From the NCBI GenBank assembly GCA_015060245.1, contig SUYU01000002.1, positions 1 to 64,000 of the forward strand: a DNA stretch of 64,000 bases, read 5' to 3'. The notes under the pieces were generated by a model, which saw nothing but the letters and a program-made list of their open reading frames with translations, did no database searches and was not told the origin of the DNA. The stretch is from Bacteroidales bacterium. GTDB lineage: Bacteria > Bacteroidota > Bacteroidia > Bacteroidales > UBA932. Shown here piece by piece: positions 54,101 through 63,727 of this stretch. The translations under genes and the position numbers were made by a program. Position 1 is the first letter of the stretch. Each line of letters opens with the position of its first letter.

Positions 54101-57046
54101 TTAATTTTGATCGTCAACTGTATAGCGTGATTTATATGGGATAGGGTAGAGTATGTTGCCTCTTTTTGGGATGCTCCACCTGCCTTTGTCGGAGTCAAAA
54201 TCCCATCCCTGGAACTTGCTGGAATCTGCCAGTTCATCAAGGGTAAGTGGTGTTGCCCCGCTCATGGAGCCTATGGCCTGGCGTGCGGCAGATTCTTCTG
54301 CAAGATAATAGAGGCCCGACATGTCGGCATTGCCCTCCTTGCTTGCATAGATGCCTCCCCAAGAGCCCGCGGGTGCTACAGTAAGGGAGTTCTTTACCAA
54401 GGAGTTATGGCCGGCATAACCTACAAGGTGGCCTCCAGCAGATGTTCCGCGTCCAATATTGATGCAGTCTGTAATTTGTCCGTAGGAGTTGAGTTTTGCA
54501 ACAATTCCGCCTGTTGCTCCTTCTGCCTGGTCAGGGGCCGAAATGAAACCGGCCTGAATGCACTGGTCAAGTGTAACTATATTCTGCTCGTATGTGGTCA
54601 GTGTCTGCCACATGGAGTTGCCGGCTCCTACTATTGAGGCGACTCCACCCACTAGCGTAAACGCTACAGCCGGCGCGGCTGCACCTCCAGAAGCAATAGT
54701 AGCGCATATTCCGGCTGCAAGTGATACCAGTGTAGTAAATCCTGAGAGGCATGTGTGGAAACACTCCTTGGCAAGTTCCATAGTGTTGACATCTGAGAAC
54801 CTCTCTTCGCGCGCTTTATTGGCATTGTCGTTGAATATTGAGTAGTTATCCTCATTCTCTATATGTTCCACCAGTTTTTGCAGATTTTCGGCATACTCCT
54901 CCGGAAGTCCAAGAAGTTCAGGGTCGATGTCTGCTGCATTACGGTTGTTCTCAAGTTCTTCTGACACCTGTTTCCCTATAGCATCAAGTTCTGCAAGATT
55001 CTCCTCATTGATGCTGCGTATTTCGTCATTTGATATAATGCTGTCTATATTCAACCCTGCAAAGACAGCCTCAGTAATTGTTGTAGCGATAGTCCATACA
55101 AGTGATACTCCCGACAAAATTGGCGCTACCGCTTCAGGAAAGTTAATAAACGCAAAAGCCATGTCAAAGATGCTTCCGATAACCTCCACACCTGCCACTA
55201 CAAGAACCACATAGTCAAGGGGACCTTCAGGTTTGCCGATTTCGGCACAGATTCCCGAAGTATAGGCCTCCCTGTCCGAAACCACATCTCCAAGATTTGC
55301 GCAGTAGTTGATGGTAACATCGTTGCTGCCTGCTCCAAGTATTCCGGCTGCGTGGGAGTGTTCTGCAGTGATCTTGCCCATATTCTGGTTGATTGCCATA
55401 AATGTGCAGTGAGATACTCCGGCAATGCCTCCGGCATACTGATATGCCCTTACCTCTCCCTTGTTCAGATTGTTGTGGACCACAGAGATCGGAGCCATTC
55501 CTATAAGGCCGCCTGCATATCTCGATGTCGCTGTAATTTTCCCTTTATTGATGGAGCCTTTGCATCCTACCTGTGAATCTCCGCAGAGGCCGCCTACATA
55601 TTCGTTGCCGCTTACCGCCCCCTCATTCTTGCAATTGAGGAACACGGCATTGTTGCTTATATATGCTTCGCCGGGTTGTGAGCCGGATACACGTGTGCTT
55701 CCAAGTATGCCACCTACACCGCTCTTGCCGTTTACCGGTCCAAAATTCATACATGCTGTAAAATTGCAGGGCCCTGCACCTCCGGCTATACCGCCTGTGC
55801 CAACACAGTTCTGGATGTTCTCTTCGTTAGCAGTGGTAAATAGGGTAGAACCGTCAACAGCACCCCTGTTTATGCAGCCCATTGCCTGTAGTGTGTCGCA
55901 TACGGCCACAATGCCTCCGGCACTGTTATATTCAGATTTTACGGCACTGCTGTTCTCACAGAGGGTGACTGCAATTATCGAACCTCTTGATCCGGCACCA
56001 ACCACACCGCCCGCCTGATGTGAAGCGAAGATGGAATTGTCCAGCGACTTGCAGTGGTCGGCAACTATACCGGTATTCATATCTATTACACCCACAAGGC
56101 CGCCTACGCCATAACTCTCCCGTGCACCTGTAATGGTACTGTTGCTTACGGTACACCTCTCTATGAATGTGCCTGTAAACCGTCCTGCGCCGCTTACAAC
56201 TATTCCCACAAGTCCCGATACTCCAAAATCTCCCCTGATATCTGCATTTGTGATATGCACATTCCTTATGTGTGCGCCATCTGTAAAGCCGAAAAGGGCA
56301 GAGGCGTACATATACTTCCTGTTTATATACAGATTGTCAATAACGTACCCGCCGCCGTCATAAACTGAGTGGAATGGTACCTCCTGTTGTGAACCTATTG
56401 GCATCCAGCCATATTCAGGACTCACATATTCAGACAACATATAGCCGTCGAGGTCATCTGTCTGGAGGAAATAGTAGTTCTTGTCAATCTCTTCGTTGGT
56501 GAATGAATCATTTACGGCCTGACGGAGTTGCTCCAGATGGTCTTCAGAGGCAATGTAGAGGGTATCCACCGGTGTGCCGCTTCCAAACATCTGCATCCTG
56601 GAGTTCCATTTGCTGTGCAGGGTCATCTTCCCATTGTCAAACGACAGACGGCATCCAAGGCCAAAGCGTTTTGTGCGCATATTGCCATTCTCATCCTCTT
56701 TTTGGTACTCAAGGTTGAGCAGTTCGTAACGTCCGTCTGCAATGCCATAATCCAAGTGGAGTTGTGTATTTGAACCTTTGCCGAACTTCATTTTGCCGCT
56801 CCTCCTTATTTTATCTCCGGAGGCGGTGCGGAGAGTCATAACAAAGTGGTCTGATGGGTATTTGGAGCATCCTTCAACCAGGGATATGAGGTTGTTGTTT
56901 CCAAGGTATTCATCAGTGGGCGTGATAATTTCACGAATGGGCTCCTTCTCGCACGATGCGCAGATCAATACTAAAGCCAGGAGGCTCAAGCAGAACAGAC
57001 CTGCCTGTCTGCTCGCTCCATTTTTAAGCGAATGGACTCTCTTCAT
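54101..57046 (-). CDS. GLUG-repeat surface lipoprotein interrupted by a hydrophobic helical domain
   Basis: A 981-residue protein from Met 57046 (the open frame's first Met lies inside the promoter). A lipoprotein signal (LICASC, Cys32) precedes a beta-rich N-terminal domain. GLUG units begin near residue 220 (WMPIGS, YDGGGYVIDNLYI) and recur as VGGLVG, AGGVVG, TGGIAG, VGGILG and AGGLIG to about 600. Residues about 610-835 have no repeats: predicted helices with two long hydrophobic stretches (VVLVVAGVEVIGSIFDMAFA..., LVSLAAGICATIASGGAAA...) flank a charged coiled-coil-like part. GLUG units then resume (TGGIVAK). The inserted domain is unrecognised. Confidence 0.8.
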   Translation of the reverse strand: MKRVHSLKNGASRQAGLFCLSLLALVLICASCEKEPIREIITPTDEYLGNNNLISLVEGCSKYPSDHFVMTLRTASGDKIRRSGKMKFGKGSNTQLHLDYGIADGRYELLNLEYQKEDENGNMRTKRFGLGCRLSFDNGKMTLHSKWNSRMQMFGSGTPVDTLYIASEDHLEQLRQAVNDSFTNEEIDKNYYFLQTDDLDGYMLSEYVSPEYGWMPIGSQQEVPFHSVYDGGGYVIDNLYINRKYMYASALFGFTDGAHIRNVHITNADIRGDFGVSGLVGIVVSGAGRFTGTFIERCTVSNSTITGARESYGVGGLVGVIDMNTGIVADHCKSLDNSIFASHQAGGVVGAGSRGSIIAVTLCENSSAVKSEYNSAGGIVAVCDTLQAMGCINRGAVDGSTLFTTANEENIQNCVGTGGIAGGAGPCNFTACMNFGPVNGKSGVGGILGSTRVSGSQPGEAYISNNAVFLNCKNEGAVSGNEYVGGLCGDSQVGCKGSINKGKITATSRYAGGLIGMAPISVVHNNLNKGEVRAYQYAGGIAGVSHCTFMAINQNMGKITAEHSHAAGILGAGSNDVTINYCANLGDVVSDREAYTSGICAEIGKPEGPLDYVVLVVAGVEVIGSIFDMAFAFINFPEAVAPILSGVSLVWTIATTITEAVFAGLNIDSIISNDEIRSINEENLAELDAIGKQVSEELENNRNAADIDPELLGLPEEYAENLQKLVEHIENEDNYSIFNDNANKAREERFSDVNTMELAKECFHTCLSGFTTLVSLAAGICATIASGGAAAPAVAFTLVGGVASIVGAGNSMWQTLTTYEQNIVTLDQCIQAGFISAPDQAEGATGGIVAKLNSYGQITDCINIGRGTSAGGHLVGYAGHNSLVKNSLTVAPAGSWGGIYASKEGNADMSGLYYLAEESAARQAIGSMSGATPLTLDELADSSKFQGWDFDSDKGRWSIPKRGNILYPIPYKSRYTVDDQN

Positions 57047-57070
57047 ATAATTGCTGATACTATAAAAACT

Positions 57071-57101
57071 CAAAGATAAAAAAATATTTTATTTGCACAA
57101 T
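57071..57101 (-). promoter_or_regulatory. Bacteroidota-type promoter of the GLUG operon
   Basis: On the minus strand ATTG (57098-57101), 19 bases, then TATCTTTG (57071-57078). A start near 57065 leaves about 19 nt before Met 57046 and rules out the upstream Met at 57073. Confidence 0.6.
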
Positions 57102-57104
57102 AAC

Positions 57105-57135
57105 AAAAAAGGCCGCCGGAATACTCCCGACAGCC
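57105..57135 (-). terminator. Terminator between DUF2147 gene and GLUG operon
   Basis: On the minus strand GGCTGTCGG pairs with CCGGCGGCC (two wobble pairs) and is followed by TTTTTTG. It separates the DUF2147 gene from the GLUG operon. Confidence 0.8.
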
Positions 57136-57169
57136 AATTGATATATATGGATCAAGCGCTTGTAAGTTG

Positions 57170-57637
57170 CTATTGGACAGATGCTCTTGTAAAGGTCTCG
57201 TTCATTGATACAATACCTTTTCTGGCCTTCAGATAGAGCGTGTCATTGGATATGCTTGCAGTGGCCCTTGCTGCAATCTTGAGTTTGGGATCATACACCC
57301 ATGGACATGTGTAACTCTCCGAATCTGCATTGTAGGTTACATCCTTGAGAATCTCCATACCCGTAAACTTGCCGTTGGGCGGCTCTACCCATACAAGTTT
57401 TCCAGAGTAGGTGCCATCAGAGGATTTTGTTATCTGTACCTTTGAATCCCCCTTCTCTGTGAGCCATATTCCAATTATCTTGTCACCGGCACTTTGCCCT
57501 GCGGTCTGAGGATGGTTGTAAAATCCATCAATCCCGGGTTGCTTCTCAAAACTGTATCCGTTCCTTGATACGATGAGGAAAGGTGCTGCTAAAATTGCAA
57601 AAAAGAGTACTCTACAAACAAAAACGATGCTTTTCAT
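57170..57637 (-). CDS. DUF2147 family secreted protein
   Basis: A 155-residue protein from Met 57637 with an N-terminal hydrophobic signal segment and a DUF2147 domain: IIGIWLTEKGDSKVQI, GTYSGKLVWVEPP, GMEILKDV and VYDPKLKIAARA. The family folds as a small beta-barrel of unknown function, found in the periplasm or exported. It lacks a lipobox. It is independent of the GLUG operon because of the terminator. Met 57652 is less likely. Confidence 0.78.
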   Translation of the reverse strand: MKSIVFVCRVLFFAILAAPFLIVSRNGYSFEKQPGIDGFYNHPQTAGQSAGDKIIGIWLTEKGDSKVQITKSSDGTYSGKLVWVEPPNGKFTGMEILKDVTYNADSESYTCPWVYDPKLKIAARATASISNDTLYLKARKGIVSMNETFTRASVQ

Positions 57638-57710
57638 ATACTTGTCATCCAATTCTCCTATTTGGATTCATATAAAAAACACCGGGAGCCACTTATTGTT
57701 CAATAATAAA

Positions 57711-57740
57711 AAAGGTGACCGCATCCGGTCACCTTTCCCA
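57711..57740 (-). terminator. Terminator of the rpsF-rpsR-rplI operon
   Basis: GGTGACCG and CGGTCACC form a perfect 8-bp stem extended by AAA/TTT pairs; on the minus strand a T run follows, 20 bases after the rplI stop. Confidence 0.85.
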
Positions 57741-57758
57741 TATCTTTTATACGCTTGA

Positions 57759-58208
57759 TTACTCAGCAACAACCTCAACTTTGATGTTTGCCTTGATATC
57801 TTTGTAGCATTTGACAACTGCCTCGTAAACGCCAACCTCCTGAAGTTTCTCCTCACCAACGATAGTGATGTTTCTTCTGTCGGTCTCAAAGCCTTTTGCT
57901 GCAAGTGCCTCAGCAACCTGAATATTGTTGACTGAACCAAAGATTTTGCCAGTAGAACTAACTTTAGTTGCAACTGTAACCTGCATTCCTTCCATTTTTG
58001 CTGCAAGAGCCTCAGCATCTGCTCTAAGTTTAGCCTCTTTGTGTGCTCTTTGTCTTAGGTTCTCAGCGTGAACTTTCTTTGCAGAAGGAGTTGCCATGAT
58101 AGCAAAACCTTGAGGAATAAGGTAGTTTGTAGCGTAGCCATTCTTAACAACTACTACATCGTCTTTATGTCCCAAATGAGGAACGTCCTGTTTCAAAATA
58201 ATTTCCAT
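57759..58208 (-). CDS. rplI: 50S ribosomal protein L9
   Basis: A 149-residue L9. The N-terminal globular part MEIILKQDVPHLGHKDDVV and VKNGYATNYLIPQGFA, the long connecting helix and C-terminal domain are present. L9 binds 23S rRNA near the L1 stalk base. It is third in the S6-S18-L9 operon. Confidence 0.97.
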   Translation of the reverse strand: MEIILKQDVPHLGHKDDVVVVKNGYATNYLIPQGFAIMATPSAKKVHAENLRQRAHKEAKLRADAEALAAKMEGMQVTVATKVSSTGKIFGSVNNIQVAEALAAKGFETDRRNITIVGEEKLQEVGVYEAVVKCYKDIKANIKVEVVAE

Positions 58209-58222
58209 ACTATCTCTCCTCC

Positions 58223-58495
58223 TTATTTCAATAAATCAGTTACATATGGTAGCAATGCCAAGTGTCTTGCCCTTTTCACAGCCTGAGATACTTTCTTCTG
58301 GAATTTCAAAGAAGTACCGGTCAAACGGCGAGGAAGGATTTTACCCTGCTCGTTAAGGAATCTCTTCAAGAACTCTGCGTCTTTATAATCTACATATTTG
58401 ATACCTGCTTTTTTGAAGCGGCAATATTTTTTCTTTTTAACCTCTACTGTAGGAGGGTTAAGGTAACGGATTTCGTTATTTACTTGATTTGCCAT
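58223..58495 (-). CDS. rpsR: 30S ribosomal protein S18
   Basis: A 90-residue S18 with [20 protein letters not shown] and [21 protein letters not shown]18 forms a heterodimer with S6 on 16S rRNA. Gaps to neighbours are 16 and 14 bases. The single Cys in KKYCRF is what remains of the zinc-type motif. Confidence 0.97.
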   Translation of the reverse strand: MANQVNNEIRYLNPPTVEVKKKKYCRFKKAGIKYVDYKDAEFLKRFLNEQGKILPRRLTGTSLKFQKKVSQAVKRARHLALLPYVTDLLK

Positions 58496-58511
58496 GATAA
58501 TACCTCCTTAA

Positions 58512-58853
58512 TTATTTTTGTTCTGCTTGATTGGCTCTTCTCTTCTCTGCATAAGCGATAGCATGCTTATCCATAGCAAAAGTTAGGAATCTGATGATTC
58601 TCTCATCACGTCTGTACTGAATCTCCAAAGTCTTGATGAACTGAGGATCTGCTTTGAACTCAATTAGGTGATAAAAACCTGTAGTTTTTTTCTGGATAGG
58701 GTAAGCAAGTTTTCTTAGACCCCAATCTTGCTCATATACAACTTCACCACCATTCTCTTTGATAAGATCGAGATATTTGGCTACCGCTTCCTTCATCTGG
58801 GTCTCAGACAAAACGGGAGTTGCAATGAAAACGGTTTCGTACTGTTTTAACAT
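58512..58853 (-). CDS. rpsF: 30S ribosomal protein S6
   Basis: A 113-residue S6 with the ferredoxin-like fold: [38 protein letters not shown] and [12 protein letters not shown]. It leads the S6-S18-L9 operon under the promoter at 58901-58931 and ends with a short charged tail. Confidence 0.97.
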   Translation of the reverse strand: MLKQYETVFIATPVLSETQMKEAVAKYLDLIKENGGEVVYEQDWGLRKLAYPIQKKTTGFYHLIEFKADPQFIKTLEIQYRRDERIIRFLTFAMDKHAIAYAEKRRANQAEQK

Positions 58854-58900
58854 TTCTCGTAATTGTTAAAAGTGATTAATAATTATTTTTTTAAGGGCTG

Positions 58901-58931
58901 CAAAGATATGCAAAATTTCCCAAATACCAAA
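58901..58931 (-). promoter_or_regulatory. Bacteroidota-type promoter of the rpsF operon
   Basis: On the minus strand TTTG (58928-58931), 19 bases, then TATCTTTG (58901-58908). A start near 58895 gives a leader of about 42 nt before rpsF. Confidence 0.7.
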
Positions 58932-58973
58932 TAATCAGTAACTATTCTTTGCAAATAGCCTTCAAAATGGTCT

Positions 58974-59882
58974 CTACGCGTCAAGAGCCTTGAATCCTCG
59001 GCCCAAAATCTCCTTTGAATCAATGATGTTTACAAATGCTTGCGGATCAATTGTTTTAAGGTGATGTCGGAGAATCATCATCTCGCGGCGTGTGAGGATT
59101 GTGTAGATAATCTGTCGGGAGTCTCCTTTATAGCCTCCACGAGCCTCAATTATAGTTGCACCCCTGTTTATGTCGTTTATTATGAGGTCTCTGACCTTTT
59201 CGGTCTCTTGTGATACAATCATCAGTGTCTTGTGAACGGCTGCTCCCTCCACAACAAGGTCAATGACCTTTCCTTCAATGAATATGAGTATCCATGAGTA
59301 CATTGGAAGCCTCCAGTCGCCAAATGCCACAACCGTAGTGAGTGTGATTGTACAGTCAACTATAATTACAAGTGTGCCAAGTGATATATGGGTATATTTG
59401 TGAAGGATCATCGCTATTATGTCGCTTCCGCCCGATGTTGCGCGTGATTTGAAGATCATGCCAAGTCCTATACCGTATACTATACCTCCAAATACTGCCG
59501 ACAGCAACTGCTCCTCAAGCAGAGCGCGTTCGGTTATTTCGGGTTCAAGCAGGGCACTGAACCCATAGAATTTGTGTACAAGGCTCATGAATACCGGAAT
59601 GATGAAGGTGCAGACTACCGTCTTTATACCAAATTTTCCTCCCAGGAAGATGAATCCGACAATAAGAAGAGGTATATCCATGCTGAGTGCGGAGACCTCG
59701 GTTCTCCATCCCCACAAGTGATGGAACACAATTGACAAGCCGTATGTTCCACCCGGGGCAAATCCGTAAGGTTCGGCAAAAAGTACGTTGCCGAGGGCGA
59801 AAATGAAACATCCTCCAATAAGGTATGCGTATGCAATGAAAAAATCTTTTGAGAAAAGTTTTTCTTTTGTAGCCAGAGCCAT
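58974..59882 (-). CDS. YitT family membrane protein (DUF161 + DUF2179)
   Basis: A 302-residue protein from ATG 59882; an upstream TTG in frame is less likely. Five or six membrane segments (FIAYAYLIGGCFIFALGNVL, and GLSIVFHHLWGW) are followed by a soluble DUF2179 domain over the last 80 residues (TRREMMILRHHLKTIDPQAF). YitT proteins are conserved and of unknown transport role. It is divergent from the TPR gene. Confidence 0.92.
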   Translation of the reverse strand: MALATKEKLFSKDFFIAYAYLIGGCFIFALGNVLFAEPYGFAPGGTYGLSIVFHHLWGWRTEVSALSMDIPLLIVGFIFLGGKFGIKTVVCTFIIPVFMSLVHKFYGFSALLEPEITERALLEEQLLSAVFGGIVYGIGLGMIFKSRATSGGSDIIAMILHKYTHISLGTLVIIVDCTITLTTVVAFGDWRLPMYSWILIFIEGKVIDLVVEGAAVHKTLMIVSQETEKVRDLIINDINRGATIIEARGGYKGDSRQIIYTILTRREMMILRHHLKTIDPQAFVNIIDSKEILGRGFKALDA

Positions 59883-59997
59883 ATTCTGCAATCAGTTAAT
59901 GTGTTAATAAGTCAGGTCAAATGGCACAAATAGATGTGCGCGGTGCAAAATTAAAAAACTTCAACCAATATATTTAGTTTTTTCCGCTGTTTTTCCA

Positions 59998-60005
59998 TAA
60001 CTTTG
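59998..60005 (+). promoter_or_regulatory. -7 element of the TPR regulator-like gene
   Basis: TAACTTTG lies 26 bases before the ATG at 60031, so the start would be near 60010. The -33 region only partly matches. Confidence 0.45.
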
Positions 60006-60030
60006 GTCCTCTTGTGATAATGATTGAGGT

Positions 60031-61725
60031 ATGAGAAGATTATTGTTTTACATCGCTTTTGCAGTGCTGCCCCTTGCCTGTATCTGTTGCCGGAAAACCA
60101 GTGGAGTAGAGACTCTTCTGCAGCGGGCAGACTCCCTTTTGGCAAATAATCTTCCCGACAGCGCCCTCTCGCTTATAGGCTCCATTCCCCTTTCCCAATT
60201 GCAGGGCGAGTCAGACCATGCAGGCTTCATTCTGCTGTATGAGCGTATTCTGGAGGCAAACGGATTGCCTCTTATAGGGGAGGAGGATCTGGTTGCTGCG
60301 GTAGAATATTATCACAGGATTGGTGATCCGGTGAGGGAACTTCTTGCAAGGTTCTACCTGGGAAGGATTTATGAGAATGAGGGCAATTCCTATGAAGCGA
60401 TGACCCAGTATGTTGAGGCTGAGGGTATCTATATGGCAATGGCCAGGGAACAGGTAAGGATTACCGGTCCGGAGAACGATCTTCTCTCTTCAACAGTTGC
60501 CCGCATATATGTGAACAAAGGAAATATTTACCAGAGCAAACTCAATTTCAATGGAGCCCTCAAGATGTACAGCAAGGCATTGGAGTTTGACCACAGTATG
60601 GAGATCCTTGGCAAGGTGGCACAGGCCAATGAGGCCCTTGAGAAGTATGACCAGGCTCTTGAGGCCTATCTTTCGGCACTTGCAATTGCACAGAAAATGG
60701 GCGACAACAAGTCGATCCTTCTCTACGGAAGTTCAATTGCAGGGGTAAAGTTTGCACTTGGAACGCCGTCGGGAAGAGTATTGGAGGAACTTTTTGACCT
60801 CTATGCGAAATATGGCAACTCAACTCCACCGCATGACAACTATATTCTGCTTGCCTGCCTTTATCTCGACAATGGGCAGATCAAAAAGGCCAAGGAGTAT
60901 GCTGTAAGATATATGCAGGAGAAGAGTGATGCAAAGGATATTGAGGAGGCCGGCTGGGCGTCGCTCATGTCGTCAATAGCCAAGATTGAGGGCAACTACA
61001 GGGAGGCATTGGAATATCAGCAGAGGTATGCCTCAATAATGGGAAGCATAAGCGAGCAGGAGAAAAACAACTCGGTGCAGGAGGTTGAACAACTCTATTA
61101 CAACCGTCAGTTGCAGATAGAAAATGAGAGCATGAGAAGGCAGAACCGCTCTGCTGTAATCATATATTCGCTCCTTGTTGTGATACTGCTCGGTGCGATT
61201 GCGGGCGCTGCAATTGCCTGGCGGAGGAAACTCCAACAGAAGAACCGTCAGATAGGAGAGTACCTTGCCGCTGCACAGGATGCCGAAAACTCAAAGAATA
61301 CTCTCCTTGATGAACTTGATGAGCAGAAAGAGAAAGAGCGCCGTCTCAAGGAACTTCTCGAGAACCGCTTTGCGGAGATAAGGGAACTTGCCGGTACCTA
61401 TTATGAGTTCGGCTACTCAAAGAAACTCCAGAAGAAGGTTGAGCAACTTCTCTCTTTCCAATCTTTCGGGCAGGATATGTTTGAGGTGATTGAAAACGTG
61501 GTGAATGCCAAAAACAATGGCGCAATAGAGAAGATCCGTTCGGAGTTCCCGTCAATTGCCGAAGAGAATATAAAACTGCTGAACCTCATATATGCAGGGT
61601 TCTCTCCACAGGAGATAAGCGTCATAATCAATGACACGCCGCAGAACATCTATGTGCGCAAGAGCCGTCTGAAAAGAAAACTGGCTCCGCTTATTGAACG
61701 TGAGCCAGAGATTTCATTCAAATAA
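60031..61725 (+). CDS. TPR lipoprotein-like membrane protein with cytoplasmic HTH domain
   Basis: A 564-residue protein. The signal looks lipoprotein-like (LPLACICC, Cys17), followed by tetratricopeptide repeats over about residues 50-330 (for example AMTQYVEAEGIYMAMA, ALKMYSKALEFDH, ALEAYLSALAIAQKMG). One transmembrane segment lies near 372-393 (SAVIIYSLLVVILLGAIAG), then a coiled coil and a C-terminal LuxR-like helix-turn-helix (GFSPQEISVIINDTPQNIYV). This periplasm-TPR/TM/HTH layout recurs in Bacteroidales as putative one-component regulators. The inducer and targets are unknown. Confidence 0.82.
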   Translation: MRRLLFYIAFAVLPLACICCRKTSGVETLLQRADSLLANNLPDSALSLIGSIPLSQLQGESDHAGFILLYERILEANGLPLIGEEDLVAAVEYYHRIGDPVRELLARFYLGRIYENEGNSYEAMTQYVEAEGIYMAMAREQVRITGPENDLLSSTVARIYVNKGNIYQSKLNFNGALKMYSKALEFDHSMEILGKVAQANEALEKYDQALEAYLSALAIAQKMGDNKSILLYGSSIAGVKFALGTPSGRVLEELFDLYAKYGNSTPPHDNYILLACLYLDNGQIKKAKEYAVRYMQEKSDAKDIEEAGWASLMSSIAKIEGNYREALEYQQRYASIMGSISEQEKNNSVQEVEQLYYNRQLQIENESMRRQNRSAVIIYSLLVVILLGAIAGAAIAWRRKLQQKNRQIGEYLAAAQDAENSKNTLLDELDEQKEKERRLKELLENRFAEIRELAGTYYEFGYSKKLQKKVEQLLSFQSFGQDMFEVIENVVNAKNNGAIEKIRSEFPSIAEENIKLLNLIYAGFSPQEISVIINDTPQNIYVRKSRLKRKLAPLIEREPEISFK

Positions 61726-61780
61726 TCTTTTGATACAAGTCTTTGGGATCGGGCTGTGAATGTCGGGCCAGTCTCTCCGC

Positions 61781-63130
61781 TTACTCCTCCTCCTTTATCC
61801 TAATTATGGCATTTGTCAAAATTGCCACCAGACCGCCTGTTGTTATGCCTGATGAAAAAATGCTGCGTATGGAATCCGGTAACTGAGACAGTATTTCAGG
61901 AACCAGTTCCACTCCAAGTCCAAAACTGAAACTTATGGCAATAACCAATGTCGCTTTGCGGTTTATCTTCTGTGATGCTATAATGCGTAGGCCGGCTGCC
62001 GCTACAGTGCCGAACATCAATAATGTGGCACCTCCCAAGACCGGCTCCGGCATCAGTGAAAATATAAGTCCGACAGCAGGGAAGAGACCTAAAAACACAA
62101 GCATTCCCGCAATGAAATATCCCACATAGCGGCTGGCGACTCCTGTCAACTGTATCATGCCGTTGTTTTGGGCAAAAATTGAGTTGGGAAAAGAGTTGAA
62201 TATGCCTGCCAACATTGAGTTTACTCCATCTGCCAGAATTCCCCCTGAAGCGCGTTTCATGAATTTTTCACCTTCAACCGGTTGTCCGGAGATCAGTGAA
62301 TTTGCAGTAATGTCTCCGTACGCTTCAATGGCTGTTATAAGATATACCAATCCCATTGAAATGATTGACGAAATGTTGAAAGTAACGCCAAATCGGAATG
62401 GGACAGGAATGTTTAAACTGCCAAAGTCTTGAATGTCTGAGAAATCAACCATGCCCAACATGTAAGATACAAAATATCCGACCGTCAAGCCGATAACGAT
62501 GGAACTCATTCTGAGGTAATGGTTGCTGCTGCGGTTGAAAAATATTATCAGCACCAGCACAAGTGCAGCGAGTCCTATATGTTCAAATGATCCGAATGTG
62601 CCTGCTGCCTTTGCCGCTTCTCCACCTCCGCAGGCAGTGATTCCCACTCTGACAAGACTTAATCCAATCAATGTTACAACAATGCCCGAAACGAGCGGGG
62701 TGATGATGTTCCTCATGAATTTAAGGACCCTGCTTACCAGCATTTCTACTACCGAACCTGCTATTGTTGCACCAAAAACGGCAGGAAGTCCGCCAGCCAT
62801 GCCTGCAGCAATGATAGGGCCTATAAAAGAAAAACTGGTACCCTGCACACAAAGCAGTCCGCATCCTACAGGTCCAACCCTCCGGCATTGGATAAAAGTG
62901 GCAAGTCCTGATACAAACAGTGACATGGAGACCAAAAAACCCGTAGTTGCCAAATCCAAGTTCAAAGCGCCTGCAATAATAAGCGGCGGTGTGATGATTG
63001 CAACAAAAATGGCCAACAGATGTTGCAGGGCTGCAAAAAGGGCATCACGTAAAGGCGGGCGATCCTCAAGCCCGTAGATTAAACCCTGTGGAGTATTATT
63101 TGACGTCGTTACTGTTGTTTCCTTCACCAT
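61781..63130 (-). CDS. Nucleobase:cation symporter-2 family permease (uracil/xanthine type)
   Basis: A 449-residue NCS2 transporter with about 14 membrane segments. [17 protein letters not shown] near residue 325 is the family signature region, and [20 protein letters not shown] is another conserved segment. It overlaps the xpt 3' end by 35 bases, which points to xanthine or guanine as substrate. A proton or sodium ion drives uptake. Confidence 0.92.
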   Translation of the reverse strand: MVKETTVTTSNNTPQGLIYGLEDRPPLRDALFAALQHLLAIFVAIITPPLIIAGALNLDLATTGFLVSMSLFVSGLATFIQCRRVGPVGCGLLCVQGTSFSFIGPIIAAGMAGGLPAVFGATIAGSVVEMLVSRVLKFMRNIITPLVSGIVVTLIGLSLVRVGITACGGGEAAKAAGTFGSFEHIGLAALVLVLIIFFNRSSNHYLRMSSIVIGLTVGYFVSYMLGMVDFSDIQDFGSLNIPVPFRFGVTFNISSIISMGLVYLITAIEAYGDITANSLISGQPVEGEKFMKRASGGILADGVNSMLAGIFNSFPNSIFAQNNGMIQLTGVASRYVGYFIAGMLVFLGLFPAVGLIFSLMPEPVLGGATLLMFGTVAAAGLRIIASQKINRKATLVIAISFSFGLGVELVPEILSQLPDSIRSIFSSGITTGGLVAILTNAIIRIKEEE

Positions 63131-63707
63131 CAGGCTCCACTCCTTTTAATCTAATTATACAATTGTCAAGGCTCTCAATGATTGCCAGCGATTCAATATG
63201 AATTCCCATCTGCCTGAGCATTGCTCCTCCTGATTGAAACTCCTTTTCAATCAGAAATCCCATGCCGGCCAAGGTCGCTCCTGCCTGGTTTACCAGATCA
63301 ATTATTCCTTTTCCTGCATTTCCATTGGCAAGAAAATCATCAATGAAAAGCACACTGTCGCCGGGTTGCAAATAGTCTTTGCTTACGCAAATGGTATATG
63401 TCTGATTTTTAGTAAAGGAAAAGACCTCTGTCTGCAACATGTTTTCCATTGTGCTGGGACGGCGTTTTTTTGCAAAGACTACGGGGAGTTCCAGCAAGTA
63501 CCCTACCATGATGGCAGGGGCAATACCGCTGGCTTCAACTGTCAGTATCTTATTGATTTTTGTTCCCGCAAAACGGCGTACAAACTCAACTGCCATGGAT
63601 TTCATCAAAATGGGATCCATCTGATGGTTGATGAAATTGTCCACTTTCAATATTCCGCCTGGAAAACAGCGGCCGTCCTTTATGATTCTATCCTTTAAAG
63701 CCTTCAT
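63096..63707 (-). CDS. xpt: Xanthine phosphoribosyltransferase
   Basis: A 203-residue type I phosphoribosyltransferase from Met 63707 ([12 protein letters not shown]). It has [18 protein letters not shown] at the start and the PRPP loop [16 protein letters not shown], both typical of Xpt, which makes XMP from xanthine. An in-frame start 13 codons upstream is less likely. It forms an operon with the NCS2 permease. No purine riboswitch is seen upstream. Confidence 0.93.
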   Translation of the reverse strand: MKALKDRIIKDGRCFPGGILKVDNFINHQMDPILMKSMAVEFVRRFAGTKINKILTVEASGIAPAIMVGYLLELPVVFAKKRRPSTMENMLQTEVFSFTKNQTYTICVSKDYLQPGDSVLFIDDFLANGNAGKGIIDLVNQAGATLAGMGFLIEKEFQSGGAMLRQMGIHIESLAIIESLDNCIIRLKGVEPDGEGNNSNDVK

Positions 63708-63727
63708 AGTTTTTTCAATAGGACTGA

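Noticed and set aside
62523-63077. 184-residue plus-strand frame
   Set aside because: Antisense to the NCS2 permease; the Ser/Pro/Thr-rich composition is what reversed membrane-protein codons give.
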